Notes: generated by a model from the letters alone, not told the origin. A DNA stretch of 64,000 nt from Rhizobium leguminosarum bv. viciae USDA 2370 (GCF_002008365.1 NZ_MRDL01000036.1:299676-363675), one strand, 5' to 3'. Positions 54,341 through 64,000 are shown, counted from the stretch's first letter. Translations and numbers: made by a program.

Positions 54341-55325
54341 GGTTCAACAGCTCCTCGCGACGCGGGAAGGGGTGGTAACAGGCGGCGCAATGGTGCGGCG
54401 CCAGGGTTTCGAGCGGCGGCGGGCGGTCGATGCAATCGTCCTGGACCTGCGAGCAGCGCGGCGAGAAATTGCAGCCCTTCGGCAGGTGCTGCAGGTTTGG
54501 CGGACGGCCGGGGATGACGACGAGGTCGTCGACATCCTGGTCAGGGCGCGGGATCGAGGCATGCAGTGCTGCGGTATAGGGATGGGCCGGATTGTCGAAG
54601 AGTTCGTCGACCGGAGCCTCCTCGACGATGCGGCCGGCATACATGACGGCGACGCGGTCGGCGAGGCCGGCAACGACGCCGAGATCGTGGGTGATCATGA
54701 CGAGCGCTGTGTTCATCTCCGCCGTCAGGTCGTTGAAGAGATCGAGGATCTGCGCCTGGATGGTGACGTCGAGTGCCGTCGTCGGTTCGTCGGCGATCAG
54801 AAGCTTCGGCCGGGTGAGCAGCGCCATGGCGATGACAATGCGCTGGCGCATGCCGCCGGAGAGCTCGTGCGGGTAGAGATGGAAGCGTCGTGTCGGGTCG
54901 GGGATGCCGACGCGTTTCAGCATGTCGAGTGCGGCGGCGGATGCGGCGCGCGCCGTCAGCCCGCCGTGAACCTCGAGCTGCTCCGTCAGTTGCCGGGAGA
55001 TCTTCAGCGACGGATTGAGGGCGGTCATCGGGTCCTGGAAGACCATCGCCATGTCCTTGCCGCGGATCTGGTCGAGCTCGCGCGGTTTCAGCGCCAGCAC
55101 GTCCTTGCCTTCGAGCAACGCCTGTCCCGTCGTTTTGCCGTTCTTGGCGAGCAGGCCCATGATGCCGAGGAAGGTTTGGCTCTTGCCGGAACCGGATTCG
55201 CCGACGATGGCGATGCGCTCGCCGCGCTTGACCGTCAGGTTCATGTTCGAGACTGCCTTCACCTCACCGTCCGGCGTTTTGAAGGTGATCGAATAGTCTT
55301 TGAGTTCGAGGAGGGTATCCGTCAT
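54333..55325 (-). CDS. oppD: Peptide ABC transporter ATPase (OppD-like)
   Basis: 330 residues with Walker A GESGSGKSQTF, Q-loop MVFQDPMTALNP, signature LSGGMRQRIVIAMAL, Walker B LLIADEPTTALDVTIQAQ and H-loop ITHDLGV. The C-terminal cluster CNFSPRCSQVQDDC corresponds to the OppD/DppD extension. It starts directly after the oppC stop (TAA-ATG), so translation is coupled, and pairs with OppF to energise uptake. Confidence 0.93.
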   Translation of the reverse strand: MTDTLLELKDYSITFKTPDGEVKAVSNMNLTVKRGERIAIVGESGSGKSQTFLGIMGLLAKNGKTTGQALLEGKDVLALKPRELDQIRGKDMAMVFQDPMTALNPSLKISRQLTEQLEVHGGLTARAASAAALDMLKRVGIPDPTRRFHLYPHELSGGMRQRIVIAMALLTRPKLLIADEPTTALDVTIQAQILDLFNDLTAEMNTALVMITHDLGVVAGLADRVAVMYAGRIVEEAPVDELFDNPAHPYTAALHASIPRPDQDVDDLVVIPGRPPNLQHLPKGCNFSPRCSQVQDDCIDRPPPLETLAPHHCAACYHPFPRREELLNHG

Positions 55326-56243
55326 TTAACGATCCTTCGGGTCGAACGCGTCGCGCAGGCCGTCGCCGATGAACAGCAGGCTGAGCAGCAGGGCCACGAG
55401 GAAGCTTGCCGGGAAGACCAGCAGCCAAGGCATGCTTTCCATGGCATCGGTCCCCTCGGCGATCAGCGTGCCGAGCGAGGTCAGCGGTTCCTGCACGCCG
55501 AAGCCGAGATAGGAAAGGAAGCTTTCGGTGGCGATGATTTCAGGCACCGTCAATGCTGCGAAGATGACCACGGGTCCGACGAGGTTCGGGATGATGTGCT
55601 TGATGATGATCTTGAACGGCCGCTGCCCGGATGCGCGGGCCGCTTCGATGAATTCGCGATGCTTGATCGATAGCGTCTGGCCGCGAACGATGCGGGCCAT
55701 GGTCAGCCATTCCAGCGCGCCGATGGCGGCAAAGAGCAGATAGACGTTGCGGCCGAAGATCACCATCAGCAGGATGACGAAGAGGATATAGGGAAGCGCA
55801 TACATGATATCGACGAAGCGCATCATGATCGCATCCAGCCTGCCGCCGATATATCCCGATACCGCACCGTAGAGGACGCCGATGAAGACGGAAACGACGG
55901 TCGCCGTCAGCGCCACGGCCAGCGAGACGCGGGTGCCGTAAAGGACGCGGGCGAGAAGGTCGCGGCCGTTCGGGTCGGTGCCGAAATAATGACCGGTCTC
56001 GAACGAGGGCGGGATCCGGAAGGCCGCCCAGTCGGGATCTTCATAGTTGAAGGGAATGAACCAGGGGCCGATGAAGGCGACGAGGATCAGCAGCGTCAGG
56101 ACGACGATCGACAGGACGGCTGCCTTGTTGCGGCCGAGGCGGCGCAACGCATCCTTAGTGAGCGAGCGGCTTTCGGGTGCAAGGCCTTCCGCCGCCAGCA
56201 GCTCCTGGGCAAGCAGCTCGCGTTTTGCGGGGTTGAGGATCAT
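55326..56243 (-). CDS. oppC: Peptide ABC transporter permease (OppC-like)
   Basis: 305-residue permease with an N-terminal cytosolic segment, six helices and the EAA loop GALEWLTMARIVRGQTLSIKHREFIEAARASG. It contains HYFGTDPNGRDLLARVLYGTRVSL, a strong OppC/DppC hallmark. The ATG at 56243 overlaps the oppB stop (ATGA). An earlier in-frame start at 56270 would overlap oppB by 31 bp. Confidence 0.92.
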   Translation of the reverse strand: MILNPAKRELLAQELLAAEGLAPESRSLTKDALRRLGRNKAAVLSIVVLTLLILVAFIGPWFIPFNYEDPDWAAFRIPPSFETGHYFGTDPNGRDLLARVLYGTRVSLAVALTATVVSVFIGVLYGAVSGYIGGRLDAIMMRFVDIMYALPYILFVILLMVIFGRNVYLLFAAIGALEWLTMARIVRGQTLSIKHREFIEAARASGQRPFKIIIKHIIPNLVGPVVIFAALTVPEIIATESFLSYLGFGVQEPLTSLGTLIAEGTDAMESMPWLLVFPASFLVALLLSLLFIGDGLRDAFDPKDR

Positions 56244-57163
56244 CTGTTTCTCACTTTCGGATCGAGCCACGCATAGGCGATATCAACGAGAAGGTTCAGG
56301 AACACGATCAGCACCATGTAGAAGATGACCGTGCCGAGAACCATGCCGTAATCACGGTTCAGCGCTGCGTTGACGAAATAGCGGCCGATGCCGGGCAATC
56401 CGAAGATGCTCTCGACAACAAGCGAGCCGGTGAGAAGATAGCTTGCTGCCGGACCCAAATAGGAGACGACCGGCATCAGGGCGGGCTTCAGCGCGTGGCG
56501 CATGACCGTCAGTCGAGGGCCGATGCCCTTTGCCTTGGCGGTACGGATAAAATTCTGGTTCATCACCTCGATCATCGAGCCGCGCGTGATGCGCGAGATT
56601 CGGCCGGCATGCGGCAGGGCGAGAACGACGATCGGCAGGATGAGGTATTTGATCGAGCCGTCACCCCAGCCGCCGACTGGAAACCACGCGAGATGGATGC
56701 CGAAGACGAGCTGCAGGATGGGCGCGATCAGGAAGTTCGGCAGCACGACGCCGATCAGGATGAGCGCGCCCAGAATATAATCCGGTGCCTTGTTCTGATA
56801 GAGCGCCCCAAGACAGCCGACAGCGACACCGACGATGATGGCAATCAGGAAGGCAGCCGTACCGATGGTGAAGGTGTAGGGCAGACCGATCATGATCTGC
56901 TGGGCGACGGTGAAATCTTCGCTGGCGAAGGAGGGGCCAAGATCGCCCCGGAGCAGGTCACCGACATAGATCAGGTACTGCTGGATGAGCGGCTTGTCGA
57001 GATTGTAGTGGATCGCAAGGTTCTTCAGGATCACCGGCGGCAATGGCCTTTCGCCATCGAAGGGGCCGCCGGGGGCAAGGCGCAAAACAAAAAACGAGGC
57101 TGTTACGGCGATCCACATGACGGGGATCGTCGACAGCAGGCGACGGAGGGCGTATTTGATCAT
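56240..57163 (-). CDS. oppB: Peptide ABC transporter permease (OppB-like)
   Basis: 307-residue permease with MIKYALRRLLSTIPVMWIAVTASFFVLRLAPGGPFDGER, the OppB/DppB N-terminal pattern. The EAA loop reads SRITRGSMIEVMNQNFIRTAKAKG, and the end has SLVVESIFGLPGIGRYFVNAALNRDYGMVLG. With OppC it forms the membrane channel. A stem-loop separates it from the binding-protein gene, 48 bp upstream. Confidence 0.93.
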   Translation of the reverse strand: MIKYALRRLLSTIPVMWIAVTASFFVLRLAPGGPFDGERPLPPVILKNLAIHYNLDKPLIQQYLIYVGDLLRGDLGPSFASEDFTVAQQIMIGLPYTFTIGTAAFLIAIIVGVAVGCLGALYQNKAPDYILGALILIGVVLPNFLIAPILQLVFGIHLAWFPVGGWGDGSIKYLILPIVVLALPHAGRISRITRGSMIEVMNQNFIRTAKAKGIGPRLTVMRHALKPALMPVVSYLGPAASYLLTGSLVVESIFGLPGIGRYFVNAALNRDYGMVLGTVIFYMVLIVFLNLLVDIAYAWLDPKVRNR

Positions 57164-57173
57164 GGTCGTGGGC

Positions 57174-57204
57174 CGGTCCTTTCCGCAACGCGCGGAAAGG
57201 ACCG
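57174..57204 (-). promoter_or_regulatory. Intercistronic stem-loop oppA-oppB
   Basis: Perfect 13-bp stem cggtcctttccgc / gcggaaaggaccg with a 5-nt loop, 7 nt after the oppA stop and 10 nt before the oppB start, with no T-run. Such stems raise the level of the binding-protein message over the permease messages by blocking 3' exonucleases or by partial termination. Confidence 0.6.
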
Positions 57205-57211
57205 TTTTCCC

Positions 57212-58792
57212 TTACTCTTTCATCGACAGCCAGCGGGTGCGGTGGATGTCCTGGATGTTATCGACGAAGCCTTCGATCTTCGGCGAAACGACGTTCTTCG
57301 AGACATAGTAGTAGATCGGCAGGGCGGCGGATTCATCCAGCGCCAGCTGTTCGGCCTTCTTGAAGATCGCGGCACGCTTGGTGAGATCCGTCTCGGCGTT
57401 GCCTTCCTTGATCATCTTGTCGTACTCGGGATTGGACCAGCGGCCGTAGTTCATCTGGACGCCTGTCACCAGAAGGTTCAGGAAATTGTCCGGGTCGTTG
57501 TAGTCGGCGAGCCAGCCGGCGCGGCCGATTTCGACCTGGCCACGCTGCATCTGGTCGTAATGCACCTTGGTTTCGGCATTGACGAGCTCGACATCGACGC
57601 CGAGCGGCTTCCACATGGAGGCGATGGCGACGGCGATGCGCTTGTGGTTGTCGTTGGTGTTGTAGCTGAGCACGGCGTGCAACGGCTTGTCCGGGCCGAA
57701 ACCGGCTTCGGTCAGAAGCTTCTTGGCTTCGGCGACCTTCTCGTTATAGGGCAGGTCCTTCCAGCTGACATAGGCCGGCTCGCCGTAATTCGCCGTGCCC
57801 GGCGGAACCCAGGAATAGGCCGGCAGCTCGCCGGTGCCGAGGATTTGCGGGCCGATGACTTCACGGTTGATCGCCATGGAGAGAGCCTGGCGGACGCGCT
57901 TGTCGCTGAAGGGCGGCTTCTGTGAGTTGACGACGTAATAATAGAGGCCGGAGAAGGGGGCGACATGCGCCTGGCCGGGCAGGTTCTTCTTCATCCACTC
58001 GTATTGGTCGGTCGGGAAGTCGGTGAGGATATCGAATTCGCCCGCGCGGTAGCGCTTCAGCGCGGCTTCCTGGTCTTCGAGCACGAAGAACTTCGCTCCG
58101 TCGATCTTCAGGTCCTTGGTGTCATACCACTGATCGTTCTTGACTGTGGTGACATGCGAGCCCGGAACCCATTCGACGGGCTTGTAGGGGCCGTTGGTGA
58201 CGATGTTGCCGATCTTGACCCAATCCTGGCCCTTCGCCTCGACGACATGCTTCGGCAGCGGGTAGGCGGTGTAATGCATCAGGGCATTGATGAAATAGGG
58301 GGTGGCATTTTCGAGGGTGATTTCGAGCGTCTTGTCGTCGATCGCCTTGACGCCGAGTTCGTTGAGATCGGTGATCTCACCCTTGTTGATCTTTTCGGCG
58401 TTCTTGATGGTGAACTGCAGATAGGCATAGTCGGCGGCGTTCTTCGGGTCGACGAGGCGCTGGAAGGCGAAGACGAAGTCTCCTGCCGTTACCGGCTGGC
58501 CATCTGACCACTTGATGCCGTCGCGAAGCTTGAAGGTGTAAACCTTGCCATCAGGCGAAATCGTCCAGCTTTCGGCCTGGCCCGGGATCGGATTATCCTT
58601 GGCGTCCTCGGTGACGAGGCCTTCGAAAATGTCGCCGGCGATACGGTTTTCCCAGTCTCCGGAAAGCTTCTGCGGATCGAGCGACTGCGGGTCGCCACCA
58701 TTGTGAATGTTGAGCGTGGCCGCATGGGCCGAAAACGCCAGCAATGTGCCAAGCATTGCAGAGGCGAGAAATTTTTTCGCGAAATGGTTCAT
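57212..58792 (-). CDS. oppA: Oligopeptide ABC transporter binding protein
   Basis: 526-residue periplasmic protein (SBP_bac_5). Signal peptide MNHFAKKFLASAMLGTLLAF-SAHA (cut near residue 24). Family motifs include LNIHNGGDPQSLDPQKLSGDWENRIAGDIFEGLV, YTFKLRDGIKWSDGQPVTAGDFVFAFQRLVDPK and LPLYYY-like ALPIYYYVSKN near the end. It gives peptide specificity to the OppBCDF importer. It lies first in the operon, 48 bp before oppB, and is divergent from the glucosidase gene by 285 bp. Confidence 0.94.
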   Translation of the reverse strand: MNHFAKKFLASAMLGTLLAFSAHAATLNIHNGGDPQSLDPQKLSGDWENRIAGDIFEGLVTEDAKDNPIPGQAESWTISPDGKVYTFKLRDGIKWSDGQPVTAGDFVFAFQRLVDPKNAADYAYLQFTIKNAEKINKGEITDLNELGVKAIDDKTLEITLENATPYFINALMHYTAYPLPKHVVEAKGQDWVKIGNIVTNGPYKPVEWVPGSHVTTVKNDQWYDTKDLKIDGAKFFVLEDQEAALKRYRAGEFDILTDFPTDQYEWMKKNLPGQAHVAPFSGLYYYVVNSQKPPFSDKRVRQALSMAINREVIGPQILGTGELPAYSWVPPGTANYGEPAYVSWKDLPYNEKVAEAKKLLTEAGFGPDKPLHAVLSYNTNDNHKRIAVAIASMWKPLGVDVELVNAETKVHYDQMQRGQVEIGRAGWLADYNDPDNFLNLLVTGVQMNYGRWSNPEYDKMIKEGNAETDLTKRAAIFKKAEQLALDESAALPIYYYVSKNVVSPKIEGFVDNIQDIHRTRWLSMKE

Positions 58793-59077
58793 GGTGGGTC
58801 CACCTTTCTAGGCTTTTCGCCTTTATTAGACATTTGTTCCCGGTGTTTGACCTCTTACGTGCAGGTCAGCGCGCACATTATCGCAAAGGCTTTGCGTTGC
58901 AACCCCAAATCCGGAGTGTGGAAACGGGTTGTGGACAAGCCTATATACGTCTCCCCCTTGTCGGATCGCGACGACGCGCCGTGACATCCGCCACGCTCTC
59001 ATCACAGCTTCACCCGGTTGTCTTTTGTTTTGTCCGCTTTAGTGTGGCGAGCGCAAACGAGGCAGGAGATGTAGCCG
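58793..59077. other. Divergent region oppA / glucosidase
   Basis: 285 bp between the two divergent starts. The plus side has caggaga 8 nt before the glucosidase ATG and a ttgtc...tttagtg stretch about 45 bp before it that is only a weak promoter match. I see no repeat or operator. Confidence 0.4.
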
Positions 59078-60724
59078 ATGGCATTGCAGGCAGGCGGGAG
59101 TGCGGACTGGTGGCGCGGCGCGGTGATCTATCAGGTCTATCCGCGCTCGTTTCAGGACACCAACAGCGACGGTCTCGGCGATCTCAGGGGAATCACCCGC
59201 CGGCTGCCGCATATAGCCAGCCTCGGCGTCGACGCGATCTGGCTTTCGCCCTTCTTCAAGTCGCCGATGGCCGACATGGGCTACGACGTTTCCGATTATT
59301 GCGACGTCGATCCAATCTTCGGGACGCTAGCCGATTTCGACGAGATGATGGCCGAAGCGCACAGGCTCGGCATCAAGGTTGTTATCGACCAGGTGATCTC
59401 GCATACCTCCGACCGGCATCCCTGGTTCGTCGAGAGCCGGTCGAGCCGGACCAATCCCAAGGCGGATTGGTATGTCTGGGCCGATCCGAAGCCGGATGGT
59501 ACGGCGCCGAACAACTGGTTGTCGATCTTCGGCGGGCCGGGCTGGGAATGGGATGGCGTGCGCCGGCAATATTACCAGCACAATTTCCTGACCTCGCAGC
59601 CAGACCTCAACTTCCACAGCAAGGCCGTGCAGGATGCAGTCCTCGAGACGGTGAAGTTCTGGCTCGACCGCGGCGTCGACGGCTTCCGCCTGGATACGGT
59701 CAACTATTATTTCTGCGACAAGCAGCTCAGGAGCAATCCGCCGCACGAGCCGGATGAAGATGACGCAGGCCTTGATGCGCCCGACAGCAATCCCTACGGC
59801 ATGCAGAACCACCTCTACGACAAGACGCAGCCGGAAAATGTCGATTTCCTAAAGCGCTTCCGGGCGCTGCTCGATCAGTACGAGGATCGCACGACTGTCG
59901 GCGAAGTCGGCGATGGCGCGCGTTCGCTGAAGACGGTTGGCGCCTATACGAGCGGCGGCGACAAGCTGCACATGTGCTACACATTCGATCTGCTCGGGCC
60001 GGATTTCACCGCCGAGCATATTCGCGGCTGCGTCGAGGCCTTCCACAAGGCAGTCACGGACGGCTGGGTCTGCTGGGCTTTTTCCAACCACGACGTCATG
60101 CGCCATGTCAGCCGTTTCGCGCGCACGGAGGAAGAGCGGCCCGTCATCGCCAAGCTGGCGGTTTCGGTGCTTGCGGCGCTACGGGGCTCGATCTGCCTCT
60201 ATCAGGGCGAGGAGCTCGGCCTGCCGGAGGCCGAGCTCGCCTTCGAGGATCTGCGCGACCCCTACGGCGTCCGCTTCTGGCCGGCCTTCAAGGGCCGCGA
60301 CGGATGCCGCACGCCGATGCCCTGGGAAGCCGGCAAGGCGCATGCGGGCTTCACATCCGCGGAAAAGAGCTGGCTGCCGGTGCCTTACGAGCAGGCAGCA
60401 CTTTCCGTCGATACGCAGGAGGCGAGCGATAGCTCGGTGCTGCACCACTACCGCAAGACGCTTGCATTCCGAAAGAGCCATCCGGCGCTGGTCGACGGCG
60501 ACATGGCCTTCATCGGCACCAACCAGGACCTACTCGCCTTCACTCGCGAAAAGGACGGAGAAAAACTGCTCTTCGTTTTCAACCTGACGCGCAAACCGGC
60601 GGAATTCCGCCTGCCTGATGGCATCGTGCTCGGGGAACCGCTTGATATGCCGGGCTTCGAGGCGGTAGCGGGCGCGGGATCAGTGAAGCTTGCGGCGCTC
60701 GACGGGTTTTGCGCGCGGGTTTGA
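59078..60724 (+). CDS. GH13 alpha-glucosidase
   Basis: 548 residues of glycoside hydrolase family 13 (oligo-1,6-glucosidase/alpha-glucosidase subgroup). Start WWRGAVIYQVYPRSFQDTNSDGLGDLRGI; conserved regions are VIDQVISHTSDRHPWF, DGFRLDTVNYYF with the nucleophile Asp, TVGEVGD with the acid Glu and FSNHDVMRH with the third Asp. A C-terminal beta domain ends the protein. It hydrolyses short alpha-glucosides such as maltose or sucrose-type sugars inside the cell. S. meliloti AglA is a similar enzyme but sits with its ABC transporter; here there is none, so it stands alone. ATG with ribosome site ggaga 8-10 nt upstream. Confidence 0.92.
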   Translation: MALQAGGSADWWRGAVIYQVYPRSFQDTNSDGLGDLRGITRRLPHIASLGVDAIWLSPFFKSPMADMGYDVSDYCDVDPIFGTLADFDEMMAEAHRLGIKVVIDQVISHTSDRHPWFVESRSSRTNPKADWYVWADPKPDGTAPNNWLSIFGGPGWEWDGVRRQYYQHNFLTSQPDLNFHSKAVQDAVLETVKFWLDRGVDGFRLDTVNYYFCDKQLRSNPPHEPDEDDAGLDAPDSNPYGMQNHLYDKTQPENVDFLKRFRALLDQYEDRTTVGEVGDGARSLKTVGAYTSGGDKLHMCYTFDLLGPDFTAEHIRGCVEAFHKAVTDGWVCWAFSNHDVMRHVSRFARTEEERPVIAKLAVSVLAALRGSICLYQGEELGLPEAELAFEDLRDPYGVRFWPAFKGRDGCRTPMPWEAGKAHAGFTSAEKSWLPVPYEQAALSVDTQEASDSSVLHHYRKTLAFRKSHPALVDGDMAFIGTNQDLLAFTREKDGEKLLFVFNLTRKPAEFRLPDGIVLGEPLDMPGFEAVAGAGSVKLAALDGFCARV

Positions 60725-60798
60725 TGTTCGACTGCTGTGTCTCTAAAGGCGAACGTCGAGAGGTTGTCCACCGCGGAGCCAGCCCTGCTTCAATCGCA

Positions 60799-62496
60799 TC
60801 ACCCGATGAGCGCGAACTTGTCCACATCCACCATGCCGCGGTCGGATATCTTCAGGTGCGGGATGACCGGCAGCGGTAGAAAAGCGAGCTGGAGGAAGGG
60901 TTCTTCCAACGTGGCGCCGAGCGCGAAGGCGGCCTTGCGCAGATGGTGCAGGATGTCGCGAACCGTCTCATAGGGCTCGAGGCTCATAAGACCAGCGATG
61001 GGCAGGGCGATTTCGCCGGTGACCTTGCCGTCTTCGACGACGACGAAGCCGCCCTTGATCTCGCCGAGGCGGTTTGCGGCGCGCGCCATGTCGTCCTCGC
61101 TGACACCGACCACGCAGATATTGTGGCTGTCATGGCCGACGGTCGAGGCGATCGCACCCTTCTTCAGGCCAAAACCCTGGACGAAGCCGTTGGCATGGTT
61201 GCCGTTCTTGCCGTGGCGCTCGATGACGGCGACCTTGATGATATCGTTGGCAAGATCGACCGTCGTCTCGTTGCCCCTGACGGGCAGGCGATAGCGGCGA
61301 TGCTCGGTGATGATCTTGCCTGGCATGACGCCGATGACAGGCGTTTCGCCCTCGGCGACCGGGACGCCGAAATGGGCGGCGTTGACGGGCCTGGCCTTGA
61401 CGCTGTCGAGGCCGATCGGGGCAACCGGCCTGCGCGAAGAAAAGAGCGCATCGGTGACGCGGCGACCGGCGGAGAAGATCATGTCGGCGCGGCAGTTTTC
61501 CAGGCTGTCGAGAACCACCAGATCGGCGCGCCAGCCCGGCGCGACCAGGCCGCGGTCCCTGAGGCCGAAGGCGCGGGCGGCCGAAATCGAGGCGGCGCGG
61601 TAGATCGCCAGGGGCTCGACGCCGCTTGCGATCGCCGTGCGGATCATATGATCGAGATGGCCCTGTTCGGCGATATCGAGCGGATTGCGGTCATCGGTGC
61701 AGAGTGCCAGGTAAGGGGAAAGCCGCTCGGTGATAATAGGCATCAGCGCCGCGAGATCCTTGGATACCGAACCCTCGCGCACAAGGATATGCATGCCCTT
61801 GCGGATCTTTTCCAGCGCTTCGGCGGCAGTCGTGCATTCGTGCTCGGTGCGGATGCCGGCCGAGAGGTAGCCATTGAGGTCGTTGCCGGACAGTAGCGGC
61901 GCGTGACCGTCGATATGGCCGCCCTGGAAGGCATCAAGCTTGGCCATGCAGACGGGATCCTTGTGGATCACGCCGGGGAAATTCATGAATTCGGCAAGGC
62001 CGATGACCTTCGGGTGGTGGCGGTAGGGCAGGAGGCGCTCGATCGGGAGGTCGGCGCCGGAGGTTTCGAGATGCGTCGCCGGAACACAGGAGGAGAGCTG
62101 GACGCGGATGTCCATGATCGTCTCCAGCGCCGATTCCAGAAAGAATTCGATGCCGGCGGTTCCGAGCACATTGGCGATTTCGTGCGGATCGCAGATCGCG
62201 GTCGTCACGCCGTAGGGCAGAACGCAGCGATCGAATTCATGCGGTGTGACGAGCGAAGATTCGATATGCAGATGCGTGTCGATGAAGCCGGGAACGACGA
62301 TCCTGCCCGATATATCGATTTCGGTCTCGCCATCATAATCGCCTGAGGTGCCGACGATGCGATCGGCGCCGATCGCAATGTCCGACAGGACGAGTTCGCC
62401 GGTAACGAGATCGAAGAAACGGCCGCCCTTCAGCACGATATCGGCCGGCACGCGGCCGACGCCCTGGTCAATGAGACGTTCGAGCTTGGTGGTCAT
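60799..62496 (-). CDS. ade: Adenine deaminase
   Basis: 565-residue Ade-type amidohydrolase that turns adenine into hypoxanthine. Metal and substrate motifs: [58 protein letters not shown] with [17 protein letters not shown], and the family-specific C-terminal [16 protein letters not shown] 62496 ([12 protein letters not shown]) fits the family start; an open frame extends 51 codons further without similarity. It feeds the hypoxanthine branch of the XDH pathway encoded 30 kb away. Monocistronic. Confidence 0.94.
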   Translation of the reverse strand: MTTKLERLIDQGVGRVPADIVLKGGRFFDLVTGELVLSDIAIGADRIVGTSGDYDGETEIDISGRIVVPGFIDTHLHIESSLVTPHEFDRCVLPYGVTTAICDPHEIANVLGTAGIEFFLESALETIMDIRVQLSSCVPATHLETSGADLPIERLLPYRHHPKVIGLAEFMNFPGVIHKDPVCMAKLDAFQGGHIDGHAPLLSGNDLNGYLSAGIRTEHECTTAAEALEKIRKGMHILVREGSVSKDLAALMPIITERLSPYLALCTDDRNPLDIAEQGHLDHMIRTAIASGVEPLAIYRAASISAARAFGLRDRGLVAPGWRADLVVLDSLENCRADMIFSAGRRVTDALFSSRRPVAPIGLDSVKARPVNAAHFGVPVAEGETPVIGVMPGKIITEHRRYRLPVRGNETTVDLANDIIKVAVIERHGKNGNHANGFVQGFGLKKGAIASTVGHDSHNICVVGVSEDDMARAANRLGEIKGGFVVVEDGKVTGEIALPIAGLMSLEPYETVRDILHHLRKAAFALGATLEEPFLQLAFLPLPVIPHLKISDRGMVDVDKFALIG

Positions 62497-62570
62497 GGCA
62501 TTGCTCACATTACAACCGATTCCGAAACTTATAACCGATCTGCCGCCACAAGCGAGTGCCGCAAAACGAA

Positions 62571-62595
62571 ACCGGGCGCCATAGGGGCGCCCGGT
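62571..62595 (-). terminator. Terminator of the LivK-type gene
   Basis: accgggcgcc / ggcgcccggt, perfect 10-bp stem with a 5-nt loop, followed on the minus strand by ttcgtttt. It lies about 20 nt after the stop. Confidence 0.75.
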
Positions 62596-62615
62596 GGTCG
62601 ACGGTCCGCGATGGT

Positions 62616-63719
62616 TTACTCGGCGGCGACGATCTTGCCGGCTTCCCATTTGTAGAGCGAGAAGCTCTGCGAGGTCAGGTCGCCGGTCTCGCCGTAGGTG
62701 ACCTTGCCGATGGCGGTCGGGATTTCTTCGCCGCCCTTCAGCGCGGTCGCAACGGCTTCCGCATCCTCGGCACTGCCGGCCTTCTCGATGCCGGCTTTCA
62801 GCACTTCGACGGCGGCATAGGCGTTGAGCGTGAAGGCCTCGGCCGGGATGTTCTTCGCGGCGAGCGCGTCGGCTGCGGCTTTGGAATCCGGGCTCTTCGT
62901 GGCGTCCGAAGCGTTGGTGAAGATGGTGCCTGCTACCGCATCGGTGCCGATTGCCCAGAATTCGGTGTTGGAGAGGCCGTCGCCGCCGATGATCGTCGCG
63001 TTGGCGGCGAGGTCATGCAGCTGACGGGCGAGCAGGCCGCCTTCCGGGTGGTAGCCGCCGAAATAGACCACGTCGACCTTTTCCGACTTGATGCGGGTGG
63101 TGAGCGCGCTGAAATCCTTGTCGCCAGGCGTGATCGCGTCATTGACGACTTCGGTGATGCCGCCGGCGTTCAGCGTCGCCTTGAAGGCGTCGGCTAGGCC
63201 CTTGCCATAGGCGCCCTTGTCGTTGACGATGGCGACGCGCTTGTCCTTGAAATTCTTCAGCACATATTTGGCGGCGACTTCGGCCTGCTGGTCGTCGCGG
63301 CCGCAGGTGCGCAGCACGTTGGTGAGACCGCGCTTGGTCAGGTCAGGGGCGGTCGCGGTCGGGGTGACCATCAGCACGCCGTTTTCAGCAAGCACGTCCG
63401 AAACGGGAATGGCGACGCCCGATGTCACCGGGCCGACGACGAAACGGATGCCGTCGCCGACGACCTTGTTGGCGGCGGAAACGCCCTGCTTCGGCTCGCC
63501 GGCATCGTCGGCCAGTTCGAGGACGACCTTCTCGCCGAGAATCCCGCCCTTCTTGTTGATCTCGTCGACGGCTGTCTGAGCGCCGTTCTTCACCTGGTCG
63601 CCATAGGCAGCGACGGGGCCGGTCAGCGGCGCGATCAGGCCGATGGTAATATCGGCGTGGGCAAGCGGCGCAAAGGCGAGTGACGCGACGAGGGTCGCCG
63701 TCAAAGTCTTGAGGGTCAT
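62616..63719 (-). CDS. livK: Branched-chain amino acid ABC binding protein (LivK/BraC type)
   Basis: 367-residue periplasmic protein. Signal peptide [22 protein letters not shown] (cut at residue 22), then [36 protein letters not shown], the LivJ/K start pattern, [24 protein letters not shown] and [18 protein letters not shown]. It binds leucine-type or other amino acids for a LIV/Bra importer; the membrane and ATPase genes are not in the window. Such single binding genes are common in Rhizobium. A strong terminator follows. Confidence 0.92.
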   Translation of the reverse strand: MTLKTLTATLVASLAFAPLAHADITIGLIAPLTGPVAAYGDQVKNGAQTAVDEINKKGGILGEKVVLELADDAGEPKQGVSAANKVVGDGIRFVVGPVTSGVAIPVSDVLAENGVLMVTPTATAPDLTKRGLTNVLRTCGRDDQQAEVAAKYVLKNFKDKRVAIVNDKGAYGKGLADAFKATLNAGGITEVVNDAITPGDKDFSALTTRIKSEKVDVVYFGGYHPEGGLLARQLHDLAANATIIGGDGLSNTEFWAIGTDAVAGTIFTNASDATKSPDSKAAADALAAKNIPAEAFTLNAYAAVEVLKAGIEKAGSAEDAEAVATALKGGEEIPTAIGKVTYGETGDLTSQSFSLYKWEAGKIVAAE

Positions 63720-64000
63720 TGTCTGTCTCCTTGGATGGGGTCATTCGACCCGCGATGAAGCGTCGCGCCGGCTTTTCCGGATCGTTCAACGGCCCTAAGG
63801 CCGTGCCAAGGACGATCGATATCGGCGCGATCAATGCGCCCTCCGGCCATATTTGGCTCGAATGGGTGCAACGGCAAGATTTCTAGGAATTTTGGTGAGA
63901 TTTCGCAAGTTGATAGCAAAATGAAACGAGAATTGAGCCGATCCCGTGCGAAATCGTCGATTTTGATGCCGTCTGCCGATTTCTAGAGGGTGCCGGTACC
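63720..64000. other. Upstream region of the LivK-type gene
   Basis: 281 bp to the window edge. Only scattered AT-rich bases (around 63880-63930) suggest a promoter for the minus-strand gene. No ORF with a good ribosome site, repeat or operator is seen. Confidence 0.4.

Noticed and set aside
54045..57925. 542- and 476-codon plus-strand frames opposite opp genes
   Set aside because: Shadow frames of well-conserved ABC transporter genes on the minus strand.

Overview
The window is alpha-proteobacterial chromosome, almost certainly Rhizobium (R. leguminosarum/R. etli type). The evidence is high GC with AGGAGG-like ribosome sites, a eukaryotic-type glutamine synthetase II next to a DUF2735 gene, BacA, a bdhA-xdhA-xdhB operon as described in Sinorhizobium, and intergenic mosaic repeats resembling the Rhizobium RIME elements. 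No tRNA, rRNA, complete insertion sequence, prophage or CRISPR array was seen. Most of it is ordinary housekeeping and catabolic sequence.

Layout. 1-2.5 kb: end of a DapA-family aldolase and an MFS transporter broken by two frameshifts. 2.7-8.6 kb: a small exported protein, a cytosolic hybrid histidine kinase with several PAS and two receiver domains, and split, divergent MnmD and MnmC-like genes. 8.7-12.9 kb: a tightly overlapping purine/ureide operon (DUF1045, puuE, uraD, a DUF86 protein, allA, uraH, a phosphoesterase). 13-16.6 kb: flotillin, YqiJ and PspA membrane-stress genes, where the PspA frame carries a TnpB-like N-terminal extension. 16.8-21.2 kb: an uncharacterised lipid cluster resembling E. 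coli ynbA-ynbC-ynbD. 21.4-32.8 kb: an FMN hydroxy-acid dehydrogenase, guaD, puuD (membrane urate oxidase), a LysR regulator, xdhC, xdhB, xdhA and bdhA. 33-44.5 kb: glpK, a YCII/ECF42 sigma/AHSA1 group, a flavin monooxygenase, a second methionine aminopeptidase, a PadR regulator divergent from an MFS exporter, bacA, a polysaccharide deacetylase and an NnrU-family protein. 44.6-53.2 kb: a TPR protein with der, an OhrR-like regulator divergent from an esterase, a glycosyltransferase, glnII with a sigma-54 promoter, DUF2735, kdgK and a small exported protein. 53.3-64 kb: the opp peptide transporter, a GH13 glucosidase, adenine deaminase and a LivK-type binding protein.

Together the purine genes (ade, guaD, xdhABC, puuD, uraH, uraD, puuE, allA) cover adenine/guanine to allantoate and ureidoglycolate to glyoxylate. 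The allantoate step is not encoded here. Features most worth a second look are the TnpB-like/PspA frame, the ynbACD-like cluster, the catalytically dead HEPN (DUF86) protein inside the purine operon, a 34-codon frame that overlaps both xdhA and xdhB, and several operator candidates. All family assignments come from reading the sequence; no database search was possible.
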